In this document: positions 45,065 to 55,744 of the stretch, in pieces
How positions within the stretch are numbered: position 1 is the first letter of the stretch
Layout of the letters: every line of letters begins with the position of its first letter
Position numbers and translations under genes: made by a program
Notes under the pieces: model-generated
What the model saw: the letters and a program-made list of their open reading frames with translations, nothing else
What the model was told of the DNA's origin: nothing
Databases searched by the model: none
Origin: Epiperipatus broadwayi
Lineage: Eukaryota; Onychophora; Udeonychophora; Euonychophora; Peripatidae
NCBI GenBank assembly: GCA_028023455.1
Contig: JAQFVV010012672.1
Span: 872,001-936,000, forward strand
Reading direction: 5' to 3'
Length of the DNA: 64,000 nt

Positions 45065-47155
45065 ATAATTTGCCTTTTATTAATACATTATTAACTGTAT
45101 CTGTTGTAAATAATAAATATTGCTGATTATATTTGTATGTTCCTGCCACTCTATGAATCAAAGAGAAAGCCAAATCACTCAGACATCAATAGTAAGGAAC
45201 AGCTAGAAACGGTTCAGTAATGTTCAGTGCTATATATATGTATCGTTATAACTGTGTATTATATAATTTTATTACACATCCAATTAAGGATTTGTTTTTA
45301 TTCACACTACTCAACCCATGTTTGTTCTCTGCTTTCTCTCCCTCACAAATCTGACTTTATCTGGTGCTATGAATATGACCTGTCCAGTAGAAAGCAGTGT
45401 TAAGCTGTAATTTATTTTTAATATTTATCTTTTCTTTATAGTGAATTACTCCTACTTGTTGAATTATAAACCTTTAAGGTTTACCAAATCATACAAGGCC
45501 AGCGATCTGCCTAGAAATTCCTATAATTGCAGTGGAATTATATAGGAATATATCTCTAGGTTCGTGACAATCATCAGACTGATCAAATTTCTTGATTAAT
45601 TATTACCAGGGGATTTATATACCTTTTCTTCCTTTGTTTTCTAGAGTGGATCAGGATTATCGTTGGAATTAATATTCCTTAGCATCCTCAATCCGACAAG
45701 ATGGTTTTATTTCGGATTAGTATAATAATTAATGTTGTACAAGTTAATGATTTGCTTATATTTTTTGGTTGTGAATTTGGGATAATTTTGACAATTACTT
45801 TAAATATATGTCTGTACGGTATTTGATGTATCTACCTTACACAGACATAACTAATGCACATTTCATCTGAATTCCCATACATAATTAACGCTCTTTTTAT
45901 TTATACAAAAAATATATTTATATAATTAAAATAAGTAATGTAACCAATTTAAGATCTTCATGTTTTAATTTCAAAGTGCTTTAGATTGGCTTATATAAAT
46001 GAATAAGATGATCCTTTCTTATCTTTTCAAAATACTTTATCTTGTGCTTCGGATTGAGAATATTTCACGTGAAACCAGCGTTAAATAGTTAAACTAATTA
46101 TTATAATATTAACCGCTAGGAAAAGTTTATATTTACAGTTCATACGTGTATTTTTTCTATAGACACAATGGCTAATCAAATACAATCGAAACCATAATAC
46201 ATACAGATATAGCTTATAATATCCTATATAAATCATTATTTTTAGATATTCCATATAAAAAAGATAGACAATGAAAGACGACTATCAAAACGAAAAAATG
46301 AAACAGAAAACGCAATTTTATGTCTGGGCATGCGTGCTTGGATATTATCAAAGTTGCTTTTACCCAGATCTCTTTGTTATTTTATTATGAAAAAAAACCC
46401 CCTATACTTCGTTAAATGGAACAGAAATGAAAATGCGAATTTCAGATATTTGCAATGATTATTAAATAATGTTTTATCCTAAAAATATAATTTTCGAATT
46501 TTATAACGATAACAAAAAATATTTGATTTCATTTTCAACATTTTTCTTTCTAGTCAACGTGTAATGTCTTTCAGTGAGGTGTTTGATTTCATTGGGCAAA
46601 CGCAATAATACACATATATATGTCATTACTTGGTAGAAACTATCGTTTAAAATGTTGTGTAAACGACAACTTGTTTTATGATTAGTGGTAAGTATAATGT
46701 TTTTAAAATATGTAGTTGTCATTTCTAAAAAGCTTTAAACGTTATTTAAATTTCGAAATATAAAATTATAAGCCTATTGTTAGACCGAAATTTCTGTTGG
46801 AATAAATATGATTGCTTGTTTTATGCACTTCGTTTGTACATCTTTTATCTTAGTATTTTATTTGATGTATGTGTTATCTAAATTATCACACCGTTACATT
46901 TTCTATATTATATACAGTAGTGTACTATAAAATTATTACACACATAAAAATTTATGGTGAATGGTTTCACTCTATATCTGTCACTTCAATTTTTTTTTTT
47001 TTTTAGCTCATTAAAACAAAATTTATAGCGTATAATAGTTAAAAAAAAAAACTAGAATTAACTTATACAATATCTGTTAAGGAGGTTGGAAATAATTGGA
47101 ACTACAACTAGTATTCGAGTTGCCGCGTAGTATTATAATAACTACATAAAGTATG
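45065..47155. other. Stretch without recognisable genes, with one strong hairpin
   Basis: ATTCCTATAATT at about 45518 and AATTATATAGGAAT at about 45537 form a hairpin with a 7-bp loop. Just beside it on the minus strand is CTGATGATTGTCACGAACC (45577-45559), faintly hammerhead-like but with GAAC for GAAA. Otherwise unremarkable. Confidence 0.35.
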
Positions 47156-47235
47156 CCCAAATTATTTCTGTTACATATTGACTATTTATAATAACTAATT
47201 ATTTCTGTGTTACATATTGACTCTTTTGATTTCGT

Positions 47236-47266
47236 TCGCCTGACCTCTCGACCACCAACGCTTGCC
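47236..47266 (-). repeat. Fragment of the tRNA-derived SINE (A-box end only)
   Basis: Minus strand GCAAGCGTTGGTGGTCGAGA GGTCAGGCG matches the first 30 bases of the SINE at 9770-9874. The B-box half is absent. Confidence 0.6.
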
Positions 47267-47279
47267 TGATTGGTAGTTA

Positions 47280-48940
47280 AGAGTTTAAAGTTAGTTTAAT
47301 GATATTTTAGTCGGTTTGTCTTCAGTCTTTATATACATTATTGATTGATTAAAAATAAAACTATATATTGTTAGTAAGTCATTAAAAAAAAAAAAACGTG
47401 ATAAAATTATTTTTTGACTAAAATTTTAAACTTTTTTTTACCTGCTGGAGATGAGTTTGAGGGCCAAATCTTTTGGCAGTAGAACATTAATTATAGAATA
47501 ATTATTTTATAGTAATTAGCCATTTCTCTTAGATTAAAACCTATATCATAATATCTATATTGTATATCTTTTTTATGTCTTGATGGAAATTTCTTTTAAT
47601 AATACTCTTTGGCATCTTTATTTTGTATTTTTGCATCTCAGTGTTTAAATTTTCATTTGTTTGATGGCATGAAAAGTAATTTCATAATTTGAATAAAAAA
47701 AACTATGGCTATGTATACCAGTAATTCTATTGTGTAATAGATTTGGTCATTTGAGACAATCTGCAAATTATTTCCATTAATGTGGATGAGAGCTATATGA
47801 AGCTTTTGCCTACCATGATTAATAACTACATTATTTTAAGAATAATTCTTAGTTATCATAGTAGAATAATCATAAATATCTTGATTGAATTTTTTCTGCT
47901 AGAAGTTGTATTTTTTTTTGGTCATAAATGCTACTCTAATCATTGAAATTACATGTGTATATGTACAAGAATATATGATGTGTATTATATACATCAAATA
48001 TCTTTGTGCAGATACTTATTTATTCAAACAAAAAATAAAGTATTGATTGACTTTTAATAGTCTTATCAGTTATGAAATGGTATAGATGTTTGTAAACTTT
48101 AGATTTGATAAACTTTTTGTAAAGTCTTGCAAGTCTTATCAGAATACATGAGTTTTTTTATAGCACTCTTTTGCTGTGATTTCGTAACTGTGGTATATAT
48201 GAAATCTAAACTTCTACAATAAAAGGTAAATATTATTGTTATTAAAAAATTATAGCATATTTTATACAATGTGGCACAAATTATCTCTGGTTATAGAAAG
48301 TAAATGGAGGTTAATTAGATTTAACCTGCTATGAAACTAATTGCATTCCACTAGCATGTTTCCATTTGTTTGCTACAAAAAATGTGAACATTTATTTTAG
48401 CAGATGGACATTAAACATATTGTAATGAGATGATGGTAACCATCCTTGTTACCTTTGGAAATGTTTTTTTTTTTTTGGGGGGGGGGGAGTGTAGATGTAA
48501 AGAACATTAGAATTAAGATTAAAGTCGCAAACTATATGCATAGATTAGCAATCAATTCCCTAATTACTCTTGTTATAATATTAATGCACTATATTATCTT
48601 AATTATGCACAAAGGTAATATAAAATCAAAGGAATTTGGAATCTTTATGCCTTTATTTAAAACTTATTGTAAATTATACCACTTTAATTTAATTGTATAT
48701 ATATTGTGAATGAGAAAGTATTGTAAATACTGGTGAAATGTATTATTTGTAAGTTATACTCCTTTGAATTTGTTTTATGTTTTGTTTGTATTAATTTAAA
48801 CAAATATGTTTATGAATCTTTTTATATAAAATGTTCAAGATACATTTTTAATTATAAAAAATATATAATAAAATTTTAATGTTGTTATAGTAATTTATAA
48901 AATGGTAATAAATCTTGCATAAAACATTCAATAAAATTGT
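47280..48940. other. Stretch without recognisable genes
   Basis: AT-rich; a T then G run at 48465-48488. No product in any frame. Confidence 0.4.
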
Positions 48941-48947
48941 TTTCTTA

Positions 48948-49380
48948 CTTTTTCTTTTCAAAAACTTTTTATTTTCATGAATCCATATATATTCCAATAC
49001 AATATACATATATTTTCAACATTTCAACTACTTCATTGTAGTCATTATCAAGGAACTACAAATATATATATATTATTGTACTAAATATATATTTTTTAAC
49101 TCATAATATTTTTTTAGTATTTTCATTGAATTCTTTTCATTATATAAATTGTACTATTATAATTATAATAGTAAAAAAATAGTAAAATTTATATAATGAA
49201 AAGAAATATATGTAGATGCTAATGAAATATTGAATTAAAATTTAAAACAGTAATGTATATATATATTTGTAGATCCTAGATAATGTCTATAAGGAAGTAA
49301 TTGAAACATTGGTTACATGTATAATGTACTGGAATATATATAAGTTCACAAAAATAAAGTTTTTAAAAAGAAAAAGAAAT
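48948..49380. mobile_element. Small PLE-type palindrome
   Basis: The outer arms (48948-49070 and 49258-49380) are diverged inverted copies with the same end as the large PLE palindrome: ATAAAGTTTTTAAAAAGAAA on the right and CTTTTCAAAAACTTTTTATT on the left. Each arm carries a hairpin followed by TTGAAACATTGG (right) or TTGAAATGTTG (left, minus). An inner palindrome (TTCTTTTCATTATATAAATT against its mirror, 49131-49206) sits at the centre. No coding part remains. Confidence 0.65.
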
Positions 49381-49384
49381 AAAA

Positions 49385-50460
49385 TAATTTTACTGGATTT
49401 TTTTATATATGAAAGATTATTTGGAACCATATTTTTAAAAAGAAAAGGAGTTTATTATTATAAATTTTTTATTAATATTCAAATTTTAAATATATTTTGT
49501 CTATAATAAACTTAATGTAATAATAATAATGATGATGGTTTTAAAAAAAATTGATAAACTTTAATGAAATATAGAATTTGTACTATCAGCTGGATAATTA
49601 ATGTTATAAAGAGTGTATTGTTAAAATTTGTGCTGCACAGATGATAAAACAAAAAAAAAAATGTGGTGACTAAAAAAAAAAAATGCTGGCTCCAAGAATC
49701 AAAAAGTAAAGAAAAATAATTTTTAATTATGGAATATGTAATTAATACCTATATGTTAAAAATAAAACCTAACTTATTGAGTTTATCTTATAGCATGGAA
49801 TAATTATTCAAGAATTTTCCAAGCACTTATCTCAACATGTCCTCAGAAAAAGAAAATATAATTAAAATATTTATGCTAGTTTGAAGTACCATTTATTTTC
49901 TATGCTACTGCCAAGGTATTACATTTCGTGTTATGTGGAATTACAAAGAGAAATATATACAAAATATTTCTACAATTTTTATAAAGCATATATTAATAAA
50001 TCTATCTATAATAATAATATATATATTGTCCTATGAATATAATATGACAAATATCTCATGGAACATTATTCTCACTTGTATACTAAATTATTTTTACTGT
50101 TCAGTTTTTGATTACTTTATTCTATTATGACTTACGGCAGTTGTAATTGTTGTTGGAATTGAGTAAGGATACCAATTTGAAGACTACTTTTTTTATAGAA
50201 TGCATTTAAAGTTTTATCAGTAAAGCTCTATACCATACATAATCCATAAAAAGAAAGACTATATTGCATAACTAAAGAAAAAAAGTGATAGCATTAAACA
50301 ATACTTGTAAAGTCAAGAATATTACTGGCTTCTACAGATTCAAGTAAGCTTTCATTTCTATCACAAAATTTATAGTGTTGAAATGAATAATGTGCATGTG
50401 TATGCATAATAATAATTTATATAATTAAGTATTATATATTAGCATAGTATGGATATTAAT
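49385..50460. other. Stretch without recognisable genes
   Basis: AT-rich; frames here are low complexity (I, N, K, Y, F). Confidence 0.4.
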
Positions 50461-50469
50461 TGAGTGGTG

Positions 50470-50772
50470 TTATTGAAAACGATTCACTAGTTTTAATTTA
50501 AATTCATTAGAATGTTTTTGAAGATTAGGAATATTAACTGTAAATATTGTTTTTCTTAATAATTTTTGTCTCTCTAGTTTTGCATTAACATGTATCTTAT
50601 ATCTTACTAATCGATGATCAATTCCTGTGTTGAATTTATTAAGAATATTATAATCTTGAAATATATATTTTCTGTTAGCCAAAATATAATCCAATTTTGC
50701 TGTACCTTCATTTGGATGCTTCCACGTTCATTTCCTTTTAACATTTTTCTCAAAAAAAGATTTCATAATTGC
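50470..50772 (-). pseudogene. RTE endonuclease, C-terminal part
   Basis: Minus strand: AIMKSFFEKNVKRK, a TGA at the usual tryptophan, TWKHPNEGTAKLDYILANR, then FNTGIDHRLVRYKIHVNAK and LERQKLLRKTIF. The DYIL and DHR-LVR motifs are the D and H catalytic region closing an APE-type LINE endonuclease. It continues the reading order of 52576-53135 after the 1.8-kb gap. Confidence 0.75.
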
Positions 50773-52578
50773 AATGGAATGTGAGAATCTATCGATTTGT
50801 TTCAGACAATACGCACCACACATCTTCGTCAAACTATACCAATAAAATGATAACACAATAATACAATAAATCTGAAACTTGAATTATTTCCGTTACTCCA
50901 AGCGAGAGAACATATAAATATAACCGATGTTATATCCATACCTGATTGAACCTGTAGCAATACGAATATTGCCACAAGGTTATTTTTTCTGACCAGATGT
51001 CTCTTGGCTGCTGCACTTATTACAGAGTTACAGCGCTTGATTAATTTATAAAATTTAATGGGATTATTACTACTGTACAACTATCCACACATGTTACTAC
51101 TCAAATAAAGCACTCATTATAAAACACTCCGGGTAGATTAAACTATTTGGAATGGTGAAGAAAAACAAGACGAAACAGACAGAATAATCTATTAATAAAA
51201 TATTTACTATAATAACAACATAAAAAAAAGATTACATGAAATATTTAAAAGTACAATAAAATCATTAAATTGAATGCTATAGTTAGGTGTGTGTTTAAAT
51301 CATGTGAATGTTTTTAATATATTGAAATAAGGTTTCAATTATAATTTTTTTTTCCAAGTATTATTTAAGAGTCTAATTCATGTCTATCTCACTAATATTT
51401 GGAATTGCAATTGCATATAATGGTATGTGAAGAGTATGTGCACATGTGATATGTTTGTCAATCGTTTACATTACTTAGGTCTTTTTTTCTTTTTGACGTT
51501 GACTACTGTTCTGCTGGCCATCCTGTGGAATTTCTCCACTTCTTTAGTAGAGACGGCTGTTCTTCGGCTCTGGGTTTTTTTTTTTATGGAATTTCTTCTT
51601 CCTATATGCATTGGCTTCACAGTACAAGGGTGTTAATGGCATGGTTAGGAGGATCATCAGACAGGCGCTACACCGGCAGTTGTTTCATGGTGAGGTGACC
51701 ATACAAGCATGGCGGGTTTGGATCAACCAGTGACCATGATGGCCCTTAGCCACACATTCTTGAAGATTCACTCGTATAGTAGATTTGTCTCATATTCATT
51801 CAATTTTTTGGTCATTCTTAAACGAAGATATCTTTTGCTCAGCATTTTTTTTTCAATGTCTGCTCTCCTCAAAGGCCTATGACTCTCCTTCTTCTCAAGT
51901 TCTCTAACCAAATCCCACCGTTAACTACTGTATTTCTCCAGAATTCCTTTCTTATCTTGATCTATTGTTCATTGGAATTTGTAGTTTTTTTTTCACACCT
52001 TTAACGTTAAAATTCTTCTACAGCTTACATAAAATTTCTTTTCTTAAATTCTAATTTCATAATATTTTATAAAATGGGTTTTATATTTTTTCTTTTCTTT
52101 TTTTATAATAAAATTATTCTCATTTAAACATACAATAAATTTTCACTTTCTTTATACACACATTCACATACGTATTTCATTTAGTCAAAATGTGTATTTT
52201 GAAGAGTAGATTTTTATCTTTTATCATAATCTAATTTCTACTTATACTTTCATTTAAAACTCCTAAATGTCACCTTTTTAAATCATTTGATTCCCCTTTT
52301 ATTTATATTTCCTTTTTATGTTTTTAATCCTAAACTTAATATACGATTCTGCTATTTCTAACTTTTAATATTTCTATTTTTTCGAAATATAAACTTTGCA
52401 GGGTAAAAGGTAATAATCTTGTTCTATTCCATTTCCCTCTCTTTTATTTCATTACAGTAATTAATGCATTCCTTTCTTAAGTGATTTTAACCATTTTAAT
52501 TATTTGTATATCTTCAAAAAAACTATAGTATTTAATATTAAATATATACATGTGTGATCACAGTATGTGCGATCATCA
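50773..52578. mobile_element. ~1.8-kb insertion of unknown type within the endonuclease
   Basis: It sits exactly between two consecutive endonuclease parts. CAAT is present at both edges (50772-50775 and 52579-52582), a possible 4-bp duplication. Inside, 51480-51780 is GC-richer (GACAGGCGCTACACCGGCAG) but none of the frames (83 codons at 50829, 69 at 51427) matches a known protein. The right end is AT-rich. No terminal repeats were found by eye. Confidence 0.45.
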
Positions 52579-53135
52579 CAATAATATAAAAGTTTTTTTT
52601 TCTGCAAATTCCTCAAGTTTATGTCCGCTCTCATTTTTATTACCATAACCCAATTCATCTACAGGAATACCATTTTTCATTTGTTTACCAATTCTAGCAT
52701 TAAAGTCTTCCATAACAATTTTAAAATGTTGTTTAGTCTGATCAAAAGCCTTTTGTACATCCATATAAAAATCTTTTACTACTTCATCACTATGAGAACT
52801 TATTGGGGCATATATCTGAATTCTCTGCATTTGGTATCTGCTATTATGATGAATAACTAATTTTGCCACTCTGTCTGATACATCATCAATCTCCATAGTG
52901 TTGTTCTTCCAATTTTTATTTATAATGAATCCTACTCCACTTGTGCTTCCTATATTTGTGCCTTTAAATAGTAGAGTACATATCCACTTTTTAAATCGTC
53001 TCTTCACCTTTTCTTCTAACTTCACAAAGTTCAATAATGTCCCATTTAATATAAGACAGTTCTTCCAATTCTTGCAATCTTCCTTCATTTGAAAGTTATC
53101 TGCAGTTGTAAGTACCTAAATAAAAAGTCATCATC
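52576..53135 (-). pseudogene. RTE endonuclease, N-terminal and central part
   Basis: The first motif, LGTYN (about 53120), followed in shifted frames by GRLQELEEL and WDIIELCEVRRKGE, is the start of an APE-type endonuclease. The open part (170 codons at 52576-53088) gives GVGFIINKNW, DRVAKLVIHH, RIQIYAPISSHSDEVVKDFY, FKIVMEDFNARIG and GYGNKNESGHKLEEFAE. The family reads G-DFNA-G here; in this copy it is EDFNARIG. Upstream, 53140-53500 probably includes the element's 5' leader. Confidence 0.78.
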
Positions 53136-53529
53136 AAATGGCATCCTGGGCCACAATCAAGGGATTCTTAGCACTCTTTGCCTTCTGCTATCAATCGCTG
53201 CCTTAGATGGTGACTTTACAGCCTCCTGGGAATAAGAGTCATGATTTATTTTTGTCTGTCATGGTTATATATATTAGAAAAAAAAATTTCATTCACAAAC
53301 ACATTCTGCCTTATCAGGCAACAGAGAAGAAAGATCATGGTGTTACTTGATCTTAAACTCAGAGTAAAACGCCAATAAACTCACCGTGCAGTCTAAGCAG
53401 CCCATCCATATTAGAATACTATATGAATAATCACGTAGTAATAACAACTGCAATTTCAACATATAGAATGGACATTAGGAATTTGCTCTGCTTGGTTTCT
53501 CTAAGGCTTCCAAGAGCAATTGACCAATA

Positions 53530-54027
53530 AAATTTATACCGAGACTAGAAAATTTATGAAGAAAAGAAGGAATATGAAGGTATATAAAATGATGCACTAA
53601 GAAAAATTGAATATCTCAAATTTTGTAAAATGGTGTGAAAAAGAATTGATAAATATAAGAAAATATAATTGTGAACTAGCAAGGAAAGCCATAGAAGAGA
53701 ATAAAAGTCTCAAGAGTATAAAATAACATTTTGGTTTTGGTAGGAAACTTATATTTGCATTAAGAAAAAAAGGTGGAACTATTACTAAAAAAAGAGATGA
53801 CTCATAAATGGGTAGAAGAGTTCTATGAAGAATTACATAGTAATAAGGAACAAGTACCTCCTATATTTATTATATTTTGAATTTCCCAGGATTTTAAATG
53901 AAAGTGAGACATGTAATTAAATTTATCAAGACGGGAAAAGCTCCAGATAATGATGGAATTATAATCGATATATTAAAAGAAGCAGAAGAAGAAATAGAAA
54001 TTTTTTTTGGAAAGTTATATACCAAAT
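53530..54027 (+). pseudogene. RTE linker and start of RT domain
   Basis: Frames broken by stops yield AIEENKSLKSIK, KWVEEFYEELHSNKEQVP and IKFIKTGKAPDNDGIIIDIL (about 53690-53980), the GKAPG-DGI motif that opens LINE RT domains. The sequence breaks at 54027 and resumes at 54438. Confidence 0.68.
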
Positions 54028-54437
54028 AAGTATTGTAATGAGCGCTGAGAGATTTGGCAGTATCTCAATTTATTTCAATTTTCAACTATTTGTGCTTTGC
54101 AAATTAAAATATTATTTACATACTTTACTGCTTGTTATGTATTCTAAAAACTGCTACGTAATAAATCATAGGATTTCGTGTTGTATGTTTATGATTTAGA
54201 CTCAATGAGTTATTTGTAAAGATATTTAAAGCTTCAGGCTTTCAGACCTAAATACTTACAACTGGCTTAGATATATAGAAAGAAAAGTAGAGAAAAGGGT
54301 GGCTGCCTTTTCTCGTAAAATCTTTGTCGTGTGCTTAGGTTTGGTTGTTATTTGGACAACTATCATTGACATCTGATTGGCTGTCGGATAAGTATTGTAA
54401 TGAGCGTTGAGAGATTTGGCAGTATCTCAATTTATTT
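54028..54437. mobile_element. 410-bp insertion with 48-bp terminal direct repeats and 5-bp target-site duplication
   Basis: AAGTATTGTAATGAGCG and GAGAGATTTGGCAGTATCTC occur in both terminal repeats (54028-54075 and 54390-54437), which differ at one base. CAAAT flanks both ends (54023-54027, 54438-54442) and the RT frame (KLYTK / YLNDKYVP) resumes beyond. The 314-bp internal part has no coding sequence and no hammerhead core that I could find. The ends are not the usual TG...CA of LTRs. It resembles a miniature LTR-type element or a partial tandem of a 362-bp unit. Confidence 0.65.
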
Positions 54438-55440
54438 CAAATATCTAAATGATAAATATGTACCAGATGATTAGAAGAATGCAGTATTAATATTAATATT
54501 TAAAAAGGTGATAAAGAAGATATTAGAAATTACAGATCTATCAGCCTTTTATCAGTTTTATACAAAATTTTTACCAAGATAATTACAACTCATCTACAGA
54601 GAACATTGAATTTCAACCAATCAAAAGAACAAGTTGGATTTAAAAAATGGTTTTAGTACAGTAGATCATATCCAAGTATTGAGAAAAGTTATAGAAAACA
54701 CCAATGAATATGAGTTGCCATTATTCTTTGGATTTGTAGATTATGAAAAGGCACTTGATTCTATAAGCATTTCTTCAGTGATTAAAGCATTGGATCATCA
54801 AGTTATAGATCCAGGATATTGTCATATTCTGAAGAGTATAAAAAGGCAACAGCAACCATTATTGTTACATAATTATGTTAGAAAGGAGGATGTAAGACAG
54901 AATGACCCATATCTCCAAAAATTTTTATACCAGTGCTGCAAGAAATATTTTGTGGATTAAAACGGGAAGCTAAAAGAGTAAAAGTAAATGGAGATTATTT
55001 AAGTCATTTAGATTTTGCAGATGATGTAGTTGTTTTTGAAAATAATGCTTTAGAACTTCAGGAAATGTTGCAAGAGTTATCAGATGAAAGTAAGAAAATA
55101 GGACTAAAGGTAAATGTTAAAAAGATTAAAGTAATGTTCAGTGGATTTTCTCAAAAGATGAAATAAAGATTGATTATGATGAGTTAGAAGTTAACAGCTA
55201 TAAATACCTTGGTCAGATTATTACTATAGATGTAAACATAATGGATGGAATTAATTATAGAATTAAACTTGGTTGGAGTGCTTTTGGTAGAAATAACGTA
55301 ATATTAAAAGGAAATATGCCTTTGTGTTTGAAAAGGAAGACTTTTAATAAATGTGTTTTATCATTTCTTACTTATGGATCTGAGACTTGGACATTTAATA
55401 GAAGAGCAATAACAATCAAAGATGCATGTTAGGAGTAACT
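54438..55440 (+). pseudogene. RTE reverse transcriptase, fingers to thumb
   Basis: WKNAVLIL-type text (with a stop at the tryptophan), LYKIFTKIITTHLQ and QVGFKNGFSTVDHIQVLRKV lead to FGFVDYEKALDSI (54730-54768), the first catalytic aspartate. RQNDPYLQK (54895) is the RQGD segment. A frameshift follows, then LDFADDVVVFENN (about 55008-55046), with an intact FADD catalytic pair. LGLKVNVKK-like text, YLGQIITIDVNIMDGIN and LTYGSETWTFNRRA (55370-55410) complete it. Three frames must be combined. This is the best-preserved LINE RT in the window. Confidence 0.8.
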
Positions 55441-55740
55441 AGAAGAGATTGAAAATGCAAAGCATGGATAACAAAACAAACAGGTGTTACTGGGATCATC
55501 GAAAGAATTAAAAGACTGAACTGGATTTGGTCTGGAGATATTTCTAAAAGAGATGATAATAGGTGGACAATTGAAATCTTAAACTAGATTCCAAGAGATT
55601 GTAAAAGACTAAGAAAGAGACCACATGTGAGATGGATGGATGAAATAAGAAAGTGTGCAGAGATGGCTAGAGATCTGAGAAAATGGATTGAACTTGGAGA
55701 GATCTTTATCTTGCAGTAGATTGATAATGGTTGACCATGA
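55441..55740 (+). pseudogene. RTE C-terminus and 3' end
   Basis: GIIERIKRLNWIWSGDISKR-like text, DDNRWTIEILN and KRPHVRWMDEIRKCAEM match the C-termini at 13.65-14.18, 29.6-30.33 and 35.4-35.67 kb. Ends near GTAGATTGATAATGGTTG. The poly(A) tail is absent, as expected for RTE. Confidence 0.75.
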
Positions 55741-55744
55741 TTAT

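Larger units (their letters stand above)
50470..55740 (+). mobile_element. RTE-type LINE with inverted 5' half and two later insertions
   Basis: The endonuclease half lies on the minus strand (about 53135 down to 50470) and the RT half on the plus strand (about 53530 to 55740). Together they cover one element with little or no overlap: the inverted half ends just after the endonuclease (VNRFQ), and the forward half starts in the linker before RT. This is the structure made by twin priming. The inverted half is split by about 1.8 kb (50773-52580), and the RT half by a 410-bp element (54028-54437). Confidence 0.68.

Noticed and set aside
50829-51080. 83-codon minus-strand frame as a gene
   Set aside because: No recognisable motif, inside an unclassified insertion.
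51427-51636. 69-codon frame with hydrophobic segments
   Set aside because: Driven by T runs (strings of F and L); hydrophobicity is a by-product of base composition.
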